A stretch of 39,381 nt of DNA from Chloroflexota bacterium (GCA_018649665.1 JABIHL010000031.1:1-39381); one strand, 5' to 3'. Shown: positions 1-7,578, counted from the first letter of the stretch. The notes: generated by a model not told the origin, from the letters alone. Made by a program: numbers and translations.

Positions 1-301
1 CCCATTCGAATCCTGTACGTCGGCTGCCGCATGATGGTCCAACAAAAGTCGGCATATCGACTGCATAGGTTTTGAATCTCCGCCGGACAGGGCAAAGTGG
101 AGCGGAGTTCTTCCATCGTTATCGATCGCTTCAACATCCGAATTACATTTCAATAAATACCGTGTGATATCAACTTGATTATTGATAGCCGCGATGTGGA
201 GCGCCGTTCGTCCTCGGTCGTCTCTCGTCTCTGGCATTGAAGTTTCCTGCTCCAGTCAAAATACCCAGTAATAGATGAACGACGTTCAAATGTTCCTCGA
301 T
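1..301 (-). pseudogene. Ankyrin-repeat protein fragment, truncated and frameshifted
   Basis: Reading leftward from the insertion-sequence boundary, the minus strand encodes ankyrin repeats in two frames. The first part reads EEHLNVVHLLL and then GAGNFNARD. The second part contains GRTALHIAA and GRTPLHFAL, two classic ankyrin helix starts. The frames are split by a tandem 7-bp duplication (TCGTCTC twice on the plus strand, 218-231). Removing one copy gives a continuous NARDDRGRTALHIAA, which fits the ankyrin consensus. The true 5' end is missing: ankyrin homology runs up to the inverted repeat at 302, and nothing ankyrin-like lies beyond the element. The 3' part continues outside the window. 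An ATG at 235-237 could start a shorter 79-codon product in the downstream frame, but that would begin inside a repeat. Ankyrin repeats mediate protein binding; no specific role can be given. Confidence 0.75.
218..231. repeat. 7-bp tandem duplication causing frameshift
   Basis: TCGTCTC occurs twice in direct succession (218-224 and 225-231). The second unit shifts the ankyrin reading frame by one base. Deleting one unit restores an uninterrupted ankyrin consensus across the junction. Confidence 0.85.
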
Positions 302-319
302 GGTTCTGTCAGAACTCAG
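302..319. repeat. Left terminal inverted repeat of the IS
   Basis: The 18-bp sequence GGTTCTGTCAGAACTCAG is exactly complementary to 1234-1251. It also contains a short internal palindrome (GTTCTGtCAGAAC). Confidence 0.9.
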
Positions 320-368
320 CGTCGGGGCAGAATAGCATCATTCCTCATTTGCTGAGGAGATCCTGTTT

Positions 369-1184
369 ATGTCCTGCCCACACTGCCTTTCTACGTCCGT
401 ATCCAAGAGAAAACATCGAACCTCGCTTGGCTACCAGACTTTCAATTGCCGAGACTGCGATAAGCGTTTCAACGAACGTTCAGGCACACCTTTCAACGAT
501 CTCCAATTCCCGAACGACATCGTGCTAATGGCAGTGCTCTGGCGTCTGAGATACAAGCTCGGATTTCGTGATGTCGCTGAACTAATGTTGCAGAGAGGAT
601 TCGAAGTCAGCTACGAAACGATACGGGTTTGGGAGTTCAGGTTTGCACCGTTGGTCAGCAAGAATCTTCGTGCAAAACGTCGAGGTGTGGCAGGGCGTTC
701 CTGGTATCTGGACGAGACATACATCAAAGTCGGCGGTCGGTGGCGTTATCTCTACAGAGCCATAGATCGAGAAGGAAACCTGCTCGATTCGATGCTGAGT
801 GAGCACCGAGATAAGGATGCCGCACGACGTTTCTTGCGACGCCTGATCGACAATGCAGTACGGAAACCGTTACGGATGACGACGGACAAACATCCTGCCT
901 ACACGAAGGCAATTCGTTGGATCGTCGGACGTAAAGTCTTGCATCGACATAATCAGTATTTGAACAACCGAATGGAGCAGAATCATCGAGGAATCAAGCA
1001 GCGTTACTATCCGATGCTGGGCTTCGCCAAGTTTGAATCCGCGAGTCGGTTCTGCACAGCATTCGACGAACTACGAAATTATTTGAGAGCCCCGAGAGTT
1101 AGTAACCAACGGATATCAGCATCGAACCGAAGAGAGATATTCACCGAGAAATGGTCGACTCTAATGACCGAGCTGTCGGCTTAA
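369..1184 (+). CDS. IS6-family DDE transposase
   Basis: This 271-residue protein catalyses transposition of the surrounding element by cutting and joining DNA at the inverted repeats. The N-terminus is a zinc ribbon (two CxxC pairs, C3/C6 and C27/C30) followed by a helix-turn-helix-like segment around residues 60-95, which probably binds the repeats. The RNase-H-like catalytic core carries D115 (WYLDET), D173 (TTDKHPAY) and E203 (NRMEQNHRGIK), with the usual lysine seven residues later (K210). This matches the IS6/IS26/IS240 group with an added N-terminal zinc finger. Length and catalytic residues look complete, so it is probably active. A strong Shine-Dalgarno (GAGGAGAT, about 352-359) precedes the ATG. 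Confidence 0.93.
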   Translation: MSCPHCLSTSVSKRKHRTSLGYQTFNCRDCDKRFNERSGTPFNDLQFPNDIVLMAVLWRLRYKLGFRDVAELMLQRGFEVSYETIRVWEFRFAPLVSKNLRAKRRGVAGRSWYLDETYIKVGGRWRYLYRAIDREGNLLDSMLSEHRDKDAARRFLRRLIDNAVRKPLRMTTDKHPAYTKAIRWIVGRKVLHRHNQYLNNRMEQNHRGIKQRYYPMLGFAKFESASRFCTAFDELRNYLRAPRVSNQRISASNRREIFTEKWSTLMTELSA

Positions 1185-1233
1185 ATACAGGGGACGAAGT
1201 TGTGTTTAGGTCGATCATATTTCGACTGGAGCA

Positions 1234-1251
1234 CTGAGTTCTGACAGAACC
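1234..1251. repeat. Right terminal inverted repeat of the IS
   Basis: This 18-bp sequence is the exact complement of 302-319. It ends six bases from the stem of the tmRNA terminator hairpin. Confidence 0.9.
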
Positions 1252-1257
1252 GACGCG

Positions 1258-1289
1258 AACCGGCCTCATCCTTACGAATGAGGCCGGTT
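1258..1289 (-). terminator. Hairpin terminator downstream of tmRNA
   Basis: A perfect 12-bp stem (AACCGGCCTCAT at 1258-1269 with ATGAGGCCGGTT at 1278-1289) encloses an 8-base loop. It lies just beyond the 3' end of the tmRNA on the minus strand. On that strand the stem is followed by CGCGTC and then the insertion-sequence end, so no U-tract remains. On the plus strand it is followed by a T-rich stretch and could stop transposase read-through. Confidence 0.75.
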
Positions 1290-1301
1290 GCTTTGTGTTC
1301 T

Positions 1302-1655
1302 TGGTGGAGACGGGGGAGAGTCGAACTCCCCGTCCAGAAAGGTTTCCGGTTTGACTTCTACGAGTGTAGCCGTCGGTTTTTTTCTCGTCGTCGCTCCCGC
1401 CCCGTCGGCGTAGCAAGTGCGGCGACCAGCTAGTGGAGCCTTAGTTGTTTGTCACTAGCTACCCAAACAACGCATCCCGGCAGTTTGTCTTTCATTCTTA
1501 CCCCGCCAGGCTGGGGGTGAGAGGAAAGTCGCTACCCTTTAGGCAGCGAGGGCGTATTCACGTTCGCCGTTTACGTTTTTGCCGCTTTTTACGTGGTGCA
1601 CGGCGCCACGACCCGCGATCGAGCGGTGATCTCCCTGTCGAAACCACGCGTCCCC
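1302..1655 (-). ncRNA. ssrA: Transfer-messenger RNA (tmRNA)
   Basis: This RNA rescues stalled ribosomes together with SmpB: it accepts alanine, enters the A site and supplies a short degradation tag. The minus strand begins GGGGACG, which pairs with CGTCTCC before the 3' terminal ACCA. The 5' part has the conserved GGTTTCGACAGGG of tmRNA. The 3' part has a T-arm with loop TTCGACT. The tag reading frame lies at about 1542-1583 and ends in TAA (1539-1541). It encodes GKNVNGEREYALAA, possibly with one more serine in front, and ends in the typical ALAA degron. The length of 354 nt is normal and CCA is encoded. The smpB gene lies 316 bp upstream on the same strand. The exact resume codon is uncertain. 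Confidence 0.95.
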
Positions 1656-1971
1656 AAGTACAGCCTCAAGTCTATAGCGTTCGGCATTACGAGTGAATGG
1701 TGATTAATACGAAGAGTAGCGAAGATTGAATGGAGTAGGATCAGCCGTAATGCAAGGGGGTTGCATTGAATAATGTCTTTTTGGTAATACTTGCGCCAAT
1801 CGAGCTTGCACTGTTGTTCTGGTTGCTCGAAATCAATTCCCGACACGCGTAAAGTGAATAAAATACACCTAGCGAGACGATGCTAAATGGATTGCGGTCG
1901 CGTGCCTAGCAATCGGGGTGGGATCAACGATGAACGAGTTAATCCAGAGTCTCGGATAGAAGCAATTCTTG
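1656..1971. other. Gap between smpB and tmRNA, no gene seen
   Basis: These 316 bases hold no convincing reading frame or tRNA. A weak 6-bp hairpin (GATTGC...GCAATC, around 1892-1915) could end smpB transcription. The segment nearest 1656 should contain the tmRNA promoter. Confidence 0.5.
1671..1697 (-). promoter_or_regulatory. Possible promoter of tmRNA
   Basis: On the minus strand TTCACT (1692-1697) and TATAGA (1671-1676) are spaced by 15 bases. They lie about 16 bases upstream of the mature tmRNA 5' end. The spacing is slightly short, so this is only a candidate. Confidence 0.3.
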
Positions 1972-2439
1972 CTAAATCTTCGAACGCATTGCTCGGTCGA
2001 TCTCGCGTTTGGCGTCACGCTCTTTGATCGTGTTACGTCGGTCGACCTGACGCTTACCTGTGCCAACCCCAAGCAACAGCTTCGCCACTCTATTCCTGAT
2101 GTAAACCTTCAATGGAACAATAGTCTGGCCATCGCGGTGCGCTTGATCGTCAAGAAACTGTAGCTGTTTCTTCTTCAGCAGAAGCTTACGCGAGCGGGTA
2201 GGGTCGTGCTGACCGTGCTCGCCAGCAGGAGCGTAGCCGGGAATGTGAGCGTTCTCGAGCCAAGCTTCGCCGTTCTTAATGTAAACGTAGCCTTCAGCGA
2301 TGCTCATGCGCCCTTCGCGCGCCGATTTAATTTCGGAGCCGAGTAACACCATTCCCGCTTCGAACGTTTCATTTATGAAATAGTCGTAGCGAGCGCGTCG
2401 ATTTGTCGATAGTGCGCGTTGTGTGTCGGTTTCAGCCAT
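1972..2439 (-). CDS. smpB: SsrA-binding protein SmpB
   Basis: SmpB binds the tRNA-like part of tmRNA and delivers it to stalled ribosomes. The 155-residue length is typical. Visible hallmarks are NRRARYDYFINETFEAG near the start, LLGSEIKS at 32-39, HDPTRSRKLLL at 78-88 and the basic C-terminal tail from about residue 126 (GTGKRQVDRRNTIKERD), which in known structures folds into the mRNA channel. The tail position that is His in E. coli (H136) and Tyr in some others appears to be Val132 here; this comes from alignment by eye. The gene lies just upstream of its RNA partner ssrA on the same strand and is separated from ctpA by a long hairpin. The ATG start gives the usual length. Confidence 0.96.
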   Translation of the reverse strand: MAETDTQRALSTNRRARYDYFINETFEAGMVLLGSEIKSAREGRMSIAEGYVYIKNGEAWLENAHIPGYAPAGEHGQHDPTRSRKLLLKKKQLQFLDDQAHRDGQTIVPLKVYIRNRVAKLLLGVGTGKRQVDRRNTIKERDAKREIDRAMRSKI

Positions 2440-2530
2440 TATTCAATCTTATGCAATCAAACACGAATCAGCGATGAGGGTTAGTCACAGAAATTAGTGA
2501 ACATTTCGACTTATCCGATACCTTAGGACT

Positions 2531-2569
2531 CCAATAATGCCCTCTTGTGAAACGAGAGGGCATTATTGG
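2531..2569 (-). terminator. Long hairpin between ctpA and smpB
   Basis: A perfect 14-bp inverted repeat (CCAATAATGCCCTC at 2531-2544 and its complement at 2556-2569) encloses an 11-base loop. It lies 30 bases past the ctpA stop and about 90 bases before smpB. No U-tract follows on either strand, so it may be a terminator or a processing/stability element. Confidence 0.6.
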
Positions 2570-2598
2570 TTATCACTTAGTGCTGTGATTTTGATCAC

Positions 2599-3948
2599 TT
2601 ACGGTGCTGCTGAAACCTGTCCCAGTTGGAAATCGAGCTGTTTGATAGCGGCCTGAATCTGAGGATCTCCACCCGCTGCCGTCTGTGAGTTGAGACCCGA
2701 TCCTGCTTCTCGGTCGAACTCAACTACAACGTCAGGGTCGATTCCGATCTCTTCAATCACCCGGCCGTTCGGAGTGAACCATCGGCCAATCGTCAGGTAC
2801 ACGCCACCACCGTTAGAGAGCCCGCGGAGTAGGTTGACACTGCCTTTGCCGTACGTGTTAGTTCCGATGGCAACTGTGCGACCGTGATCTTGCAATGCGC
2901 CGGTGAGAACTTCGGATCCGCTAGCAGAGAAATTATCGACTAGCGTCACGAGTGGAATATCTGGGAAATGTCCGCCTTTTTTGACTTTCCATTCTTCCCG
3001 ATCTCCCCGTGAATCGACTTCGTAGGTAACCAATCCGTCAGTCAAGAATTCAGAAGCGACGTTCACTGTGGATGACAGTAGGCCGCCAGGGTTGCCTCGC
3101 AAGTCGAGAATGATGCCTTTAGCGCCATCGTCGATTAGCTGTTGAACACCTTCTCGAACCTCTTTGGGAGTTTCTGCGGTGAACTGTGATATTCGGATAC
3201 GACCGTAATCGGTATCGGCAACATCGATAACCGTCACGCTAGGATCATCGATCGTGTCGCGGGTAATAGTTATGTCAACTGGATCGAGACTGCCGACGTG
3301 TTCGACGGTCAACACAACATCCGTGCCTTTTTCGCCACGAATCTTGTTTACGGCTTCGAGAACGCTCCATCCAAGAGCATCTTCCCCATCGACGGCGAGA
3401 ATTCGGTCACCAGCCTTGATACCAGCTTTCTCAGCCGGTGTGTTTGGCAGTGGCTTCGTAATAATTACACCGTTACGGTCAGGCGATGCCTCGACCTGTG
3501 CGCCGATACCGCCAAAGTTCCCTTGGAAACCATCTTGGTCAATCTTGAACGTTGAAGGCGAGATATAGGCCGTGTAGCGGTCATCCAAAGCATCCAACAT
3601 ACCGATCACAGCCGCCTCGGCGAGTACTTCTGGATCGATATTTTCTCGAATCACATACTCACGTACTAGGATCGAGTAAGTTTCCCAGACGATTTGCAGG
3701 CCATCAGGAACCGCAGCAGGTTCGTTAGCTATAGGCTGGGGCGTCTGTGTCGCTTGCGTGCCGTCTGCGAGTATGACCGGTCCTTCATTCCTAGAAGCCG
3801 GGCTTTCGTCATCAGAATTACCGCACGCAGCGGTAACCAATAAAGCTGTGACAGCAATGGCTAGCAGAATGAAGAGCCGAGTTGAATATGAACGTATTGA
3901 CGGAAATATCATTTTGTTTGTTATGCCGGGAGCTAGAAATCCGGACAC
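2599..3948 (-). CDS. ctpA: C-terminal processing peptidase (S41), lipoprotein
   Basis: This is an exported serine protease of the S41 (CtpA/Prc) family, which trims or degrades extracytoplasmic proteins from their C-termini. Residues 24-41 form a hydrophobic signal segment ending in the lipobox LVTAAC, with Cys42 as the predicted lipidated residue, so it is probably anchored outside the membrane. A PDZ domain spans roughly 135-225, with the carboxylate-binding region near FGGIGAQVE. The protease core has DLRGNPGG (282-289), nucleophile Ser343 in NFSASGSE and Lys368 in YGKGS. The 25-residue Ser-Lys distance equals that of E. coli Tsp. The start is uncertain: the GTG at 3946-3948 gives 449 residues, while the ATG at 3910-3912 gives a shorter and more typical signal peptide; neither has a clear ribosome site. 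Confidence 0.93.
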   Translation of the reverse strand: MSGFLAPGITNKMIFPSIRSYSTRLFILLAIAVTALLVTAACGNSDDESPASRNEGPVILADGTQATQTPQPIANEPAAVPDGLQIVWETYSILVREYVIRENIDPEVLAEAAVIGMLDALDDRYTAYISPSTFKIDQDGFQGNFGGIGAQVEASPDRNGVIITKPLPNTPAEKAGIKAGDRILAVDGEDALGWSVLEAVNKIRGEKGTDVVLTVEHVGSLDPVDITITRDTIDDPSVTVIDVADTDYGRIRISQFTAETPKEVREGVQQLIDDGAKGIILDLRGNPGGLLSSTVNVASEFLTDGLVTYEVDSRGDREEWKVKKGGHFPDIPLVTLVDNFSASGSEVLTGALQDHGRTVAIGTNTYGKGSVNLLRGLSNGGGVYLTIGRWFTPNGRVIEEIGIDPDVVVEFDREAGSGLNSQTAAGGDPQIQAAIKQLDFQLGQVSAAP

Positions 3949-4191
3949 GCCGGATTGAAAGTTGAACAGACTAAAATCTGTGAAGCGATGTCTGTAGTTT
4001 GAGCTAACTATCTAGATGAGCATACGCTCGTGCCGCAAGCTTAGACGTACGGTTGTGCACGTAAATCGGTCGGTGGGAAAGCGGTAGGTGACAGTAACAT
4101 CACGATTGAGTGCACTCCTTACTTTACATAACAAGGATAGTGCGACGTTATGTTTTGGTAGTTCTACCCCACCAACTCCGAAGAACGTGAA

Positions 4192-5382
4192 CTAAACCTC
4201 GTTGCCGATCAGATCGGCAGCATCTTCGAATTCTTCTTCTACCTGAACTACGCCGACTTCCGCCTCGATAGCGTCCCGTAGGTCTGGAAGTCCCCAGCCT
4301 TTTGTTGCTGATGTCGTTATAACTCGGGAAAATTGTGAAACGTCGAGCTGGTCAAGAACGCTCAAACTAAGAGGTTCTTCGGCTGAACCCGCTACGAGGT
4401 CGAACTTGTTCAACACCAAGATTCTAGGCGTGTCTTCAATTCCCATGTCGGCGAGTTGGTCAGATACGACCTGCGCTTGCTCCGCTGCGTACGGACTCGA
4501 AATATCGACCACTTGAATCAGCAAGTCGGCTTCCAGTGCCTCTTCCAGAGTTGCCCGGAACGCGGCTACGAGTATTGGAGGAAGTTTGTGAACAAATCCA
4601 ACAGTGTCACTCAACGTCGCTGATGTCCCTGAGGGGAGATAGAGACGTCTCGTTGTCGTATCCAACGTCGAGAACAGTTGATTGCGTTCGATCACACCGG
4701 AAGATGTGATCTTGTTGAATAAAGCTGATTTTCCAGCGTTTGTGTACCCAACCAACGAAACGATCTTGGCGTCACCGCCCGTCCGTTGTAGTCGCTGCTG
4801 ATGTCGCTGGGAAGCGACCTGGGCGATCTCTTTTTTCACCCGTGACAGCTTTCGACGAACCAGACGTCGGTCAGTTTCGATCTGGGTTTCACCCGGACCT
4901 CTAGTACCGACTCCGCCACCAAGTCGCTCCAAGTGAGACCACTGACCGGCAAGCCGTGGCAGCAAATACTCGGTCTGCGCTAGTTCGATCTGTAGCCGAC
5001 CCTCACGAGAACGAGCTCGCTGGGCGAACACATCGAGAATCAGAGCCGTTCGGTCGATCACCTTTACACCGAGCTTGTCTTCCAGCGATTTCTGCTGAGT
5101 CGGAGATAGCTCGTCATCGAAAATTACGACATCGACATCTGTGTGCTTCACCATGTGCTGAAGCTCGTCGATCTTCCCTTTACCAACGTACGTCCGCGAC
5201 GGCTTATTCATCGTCTGTGTGACGCGATCGATTGGATTCGCACCGGCAGCACGTGCCAACTCGGAAAGTTCAGCTAACGAATCCTCGAGCGCCCAGTAAT
5301 CGCCTTCGCTGCGCACGCTGACTCCCACCAGAATCGCTTTTTCTCGAGCTGGACCTGTGGAATGTGTACGTTTTTTTGCCAT
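4192..5382 (-). CDS. hflX: GTPase HflX
   Basis: HflX is a translational GTPase-like protein that binds the 50S subunit and splits stalled or heat-damaged ribosomes. The chosen ATG (5380-5382, MAKKRTHSTG) gives 396 residues. A start at 5457 is open too, but would overlap the dapL coding end by 44 bases and add a 25-residue nonhomologous leader. In the 396-residue numbering, the N-terminal HflX domain ends with the glycine-rich GVGTRGPGETQIETDRR (about 158-174). The G domain has the P-loop GYTNAGKS (212-219), DTVGF (G3), NKFD (325-328, G4) and SAT (G5). The gene follows dapL by 31 bases, so the two are probably co-transcribed. Family assignment is firm. Confidence 0.95.
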   Translation of the reverse strand: MAKKRTHSTGPAREKAILVGVSVRSEGDYWALEDSLAELSELARAAGANPIDRVTQTMNKPSRTYVGKGKIDELQHMVKHTDVDVVIFDDELSPTQQKSLEDKLGVKVIDRTALILDVFAQRARSREGRLQIELAQTEYLLPRLAGQWSHLERLGGGVGTRGPGETQIETDRRLVRRKLSRVKKEIAQVASQRHQQRLQRTGGDAKIVSLVGYTNAGKSALFNKITSSGVIERNQLFSTLDTTTRRLYLPSGTSATLSDTVGFVHKLPPILVAAFRATLEEALEADLLIQVVDISSPYAAEQAQVVSDQLADMGIEDTPRILVLNKFDLVAGSAEEPLSLSVLDQLDVSQFSRVITTSATKGWGLPDLRDAIEAEVGVVQVEEEFEDAADLIGNEV

Positions 5383-5413
5383 ATGGGCGATTTTGCTTCC
5401 GGCTAATTCCGAG

Positions 5414-6580
5414 CTAAGAGTTGACTCGAAGCTGCGCCAGCCTACGAAGTCCTTCATCGATCTGATCGTCAGGGATAGTCAGTGAAAGTCGAATGTAACC
5501 CTCACCGCCGGGTCCGTATCCATTACCCGGAGTCACAACAACGTTTACCTCGTCCAGCAGCTTCTGTGCGAACTCGGCTGAAGTGTAACCCTCTGGTATT
5601 GGAGTCCAGATGTATAGAGCTCCTTTAGGGGCAACAGCCGGAACACCAATCTCGTTCAGTACAGAGACTACCTTGTCGCGACGCTTTTGATATACCGCAT
5701 TATTGTTATCGACCCATACGGACGGCAGATCTAGCGCAGCGATACCCATCTCTTGATTCGCCTGCGATAAGCCGGAGTCGATATTCGACTTCACACGCAT
5801 TAACGCATTGACCATCTCAGGGTTTCCAGAAGCAAAGCCCACACGCCAGCCGGTCATATTTGCTGTCTTCGAAAGTGAATGGAATTCCATAGCGATATCC
5901 ATCGCACCTTCTGCTTGCAACACACTCGGGGCAACGTACCCGTCGTAGGTCACCTCTGTGTACGCAGCATCGTGAAGCAAAGCTATATCGAACTCTTTGC
6001 AGTACTTCACCGCTTCATCGAAGAAGCTAAGAGGAGCGATCGCACCTGTTGGATTATTGGGGTAGTTGATCCAGAGAGTTTTTGCCTTTTTCGCAACGTC
6101 GGTCGGAATATCGGAAAAGTCGACTAGGTAGCCGTTTTCTTCCTTCAGCGTCACAAAGTGGGTCGTACCACCTGCGAACATCGTGCCGATCTCGTAAACC
6201 GGGTATGCAGGGTCGGGACTAATTGAAATGTCGCCGGGATCAATGAAGCACATTGGGGCGTGGGCAATGCCCTCTTTTGCGCCGATTAGGTTGATCACTT
6301 CGGTTGCAGGATTAAGCTTCACGCCAAATCGATCGTCGTAGAACTTCGCTACTCGGGCTCGGAACTCGGGAAGACCTTCGGTCTCTGGATATTTGTGGTT
6401 CGCTGGCTTTTTTGATCCTGCTACCAGAGCATCCAACACTGGAGATGGAGTCTGCATGTCAGGATCGCCAATACCGAACGAAATTACTTCGATGCCCTCC
6501 GCCTTCTTGGCGGCTATCGCTTTGGATATGCCCACAAATAGATAAGGCGGGAGGTTTTCAACGCGTTCAGCAAATTTCAT
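5414..6580 (-). CDS. dapL: LL-diaminopimelate aminotransferase
   Basis: This PLP enzyme transfers an amino group from glutamate to tetrahydrodipicolinate, giving LL-diaminopimelate in one step and bypassing the acylated intermediates of the DapD/C/E route. The 388-residue class I aminotransferase has the substrate loop FGIGDPDMQTP (35-45), NYPNNPTG (172-179), DAAYTEV (204-210), the PLP lysine K238 in SLSKTANMTGWR, and RLSL near the C-terminus. Without a tree, other aminotransferases of this subfamily cannot be fully excluded. The neighbouring dapF, which acts on LL-diaminopimelate, supports the call. It lies 143 bases downstream of dapF and 31 bases upstream of hflX. Confidence 0.87.
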   Translation of the reverse strand: MKFAERVENLPPYLFVGISKAIAAKKAEGIEVISFGIGDPDMQTPSPVLDALVAGSKKPANHKYPETEGLPEFRARVAKFYDDRFGVKLNPATEVINLIGAKEGIAHAPMCFIDPGDISISPDPAYPVYEIGTMFAGGTTHFVTLKEENGYLVDFSDIPTDVAKKAKTLWINYPNNPTGAIAPLSFFDEAVKYCKEFDIALLHDAAYTEVTYDGYVAPSVLQAEGAMDIAMEFHSLSKTANMTGWRVGFASGNPEMVNALMRVKSNIDSGLSQANQEMGIAALDLPSVWVDNNNAVYQKRRDKVVSVLNEIGVPAVAPKGALYIWTPIPEGYTSAEFAQKLLDEVNVVVTPGNGYGPGGEGYIRLSLTIPDDQIDEGLRRLAQLRVNS

Positions 6581-6670
6581 TCGAATTGTTCCGTTGCTTT
6601 AGGTGCTATTAGTTCTTTTGAAGGTGTTTGACGATCAATGTCGCAAAGGCAGTTCAATCGTAAACGAGAG

Positions 6671-6700
6671 AATCGACCGCTGCGACTTGCCCGGTCGATT
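6671..6700 (-). terminator. Hairpin between dapF and dapL
   Basis: A perfect 9-bp stem (AATCGACCG at 6671-6679 with CGGTCGATT at 6692-6700) has a 12-base loop. It begins 24 bases past the dapF stop. Only a weak pyrimidine stretch follows on the minus strand, so termination may be partial. Confidence 0.5.
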
Positions 6701-6723
6701 ATTAGTGCTAAGAAATAGTCGAA

Positions 6724-7578
6724 TTAGTCGGGCCAAACGCCTGTGAAAACTTCCACAGCTGGGCCTTCCAAGAATGCCTCGCCTTTTTCGTCCCACGAAA
6801 TTCGCAACATTCCGCCATCGACAACCACATCTACTGTGTCGTCAACTAAACCGTGAGAACGTGCCGCCGCTGCTGAGGCTGTTGAGCCCGTGCCCGACGA
6901 CATCGTTTCACCGGCTCCACGTTCAAATATGCGAGCTCGAATCTTCGAGCGACTGATTACGTTCACAATCTCGAAATTGATCCTGTTTGGAAATAACTTG
7001 TGACTCTCGACATGAGGCCCTACTTCAACCAGCGGGAAATCTTCGACTGATTCTTCCATAACCACAACTGCGTGCGGGTTTCCAACAGCAAGACAGGTAA
7101 CTTCGAGTTCACGATCACCAGCTTGAATCGGGAACTTTTTAATGATGTCGAGATCGCCAGTTTGCGTGGTGTCCACAGGAATCTCAGAAGGAACGAACGT
7201 CGGTACGCCCATCGCCACTTTGGCAGCGATCATCTTGTCGCCTTCCATAGTTGGCCAAACAGTTCGTACTCCGCCGCCCGTCTCGACTGTCATGCCGTCT
7301 TCGGCTGGGAGAGCAATCTTTCGATCTATGACGAATTTCGAGAACAACCTGATGCCGTTCCCGCTCATTTCAGCCTCAGACCCGTCCGGGTTGTAGACCC
7401 TCATCCTGATCTGAGCGACTTCGGAGTCCTGTACGAGAACGATTCCGTCCGATCCCACGCCGAAAGCGAGAAGGCTCATTTCTTTCGACAGAGCACCCCA
7501 ATCGCGATCAACACCGCGACCATCGATGGCGATGTAGTCGTTACCAGCGCCGTGTAATTTTGCGAACTCGACGGTCAT
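6724..7578 (-). CDS. dapF: Diaminopimelate epimerase-like protein, Ser/Ser active site
   Basis: DapF converts LL- to meso-diaminopimelate for lysine (and, where present, peptidoglycan) with a pair of catalytic cysteines. The 284-residue protein has the family signature throughout: KLHGAGNDY at 7-15, NPDGSEAEM at 63-71, VGNPHAVV at 165-172 and ERGAGET at 219-225. Both catalytic cysteine positions are serine, however: Ser72 (M-S-GNGIR, codon AGC at 7363-7365) and Ser228 (S-S-GTGS, codon TCG at 6895-6897). The reading frame is intact and everything else is conserved, so this is not ordinary decay. It may be a functional serine variant of this lineage, a low-activity enzyme or one with a changed substrate. 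It is followed by dapL in the same direction, which supports lysine synthesis. Confidence 0.85.
   Translation of the reverse strand: MTVEFAKLHGAGNDYIAIDGRGVDRDWGALSKEMSLLAFGVGSDGIVLVQDSEVAQIRMRVYNPDGSEAEMSGNGIRLFSKFVIDRKIALPAEDGMTVETGGGVRTVWPTMEGDKMIAAKVAMGVPTFVPSEIPVDTTQTGDLDIIKKFPIQAGDRELEVTCLAVGNPHAVVVMEESVEDFPLVEVGPHVESHKLFPNRINFEIVNVISRSKIRARIFERGAGETMSSGTGSTASAAAARSHGLVDDTVDVVVDGGMLRISWDEKGEAFLEGPAVEVFTGVWPD

Larger units (their letters stand above)
302..1251 (+). mobile_element. IS6-type insertion sequence, complete
   Basis: The 950-bp element is bounded by perfect 18-bp inverted repeats, GGTTCTGTCAGAACTCAG at 302-319 and its complement at 1234-1251. The GGTTCTGT start is typical of the IS6/IS26/IS240 family. 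One transposase gene fills the interior, so the element looks intact. IS6 elements normally make 8-bp target duplications, but the flanks here are TCCTCGAT on the left and GACGCGAA on the right, with no match. Together with the broken ankyrin gene on only one side, this points to an adjacent deletion or to recombination between two copies, not a simple insertion. Confidence 0.9.

Noticed and set aside
294-1259. Target-site duplication around the insertion sequence
   Set aside because: The 8-bp flanks were compared directly and do not match; shorter repeats at the junctions were not convincing either.
1656-1971. tRNA gene between smpB and tmRNA
   Set aside because: No T-arm GGTTCRANYCC match or cloverleaf was found on either strand.
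4192-5457. Longer HflX starting at 5457
   Set aside because: The added 25 residues overlap the dapL coding end and do not resemble the family; the ATG at 5382 fits better.
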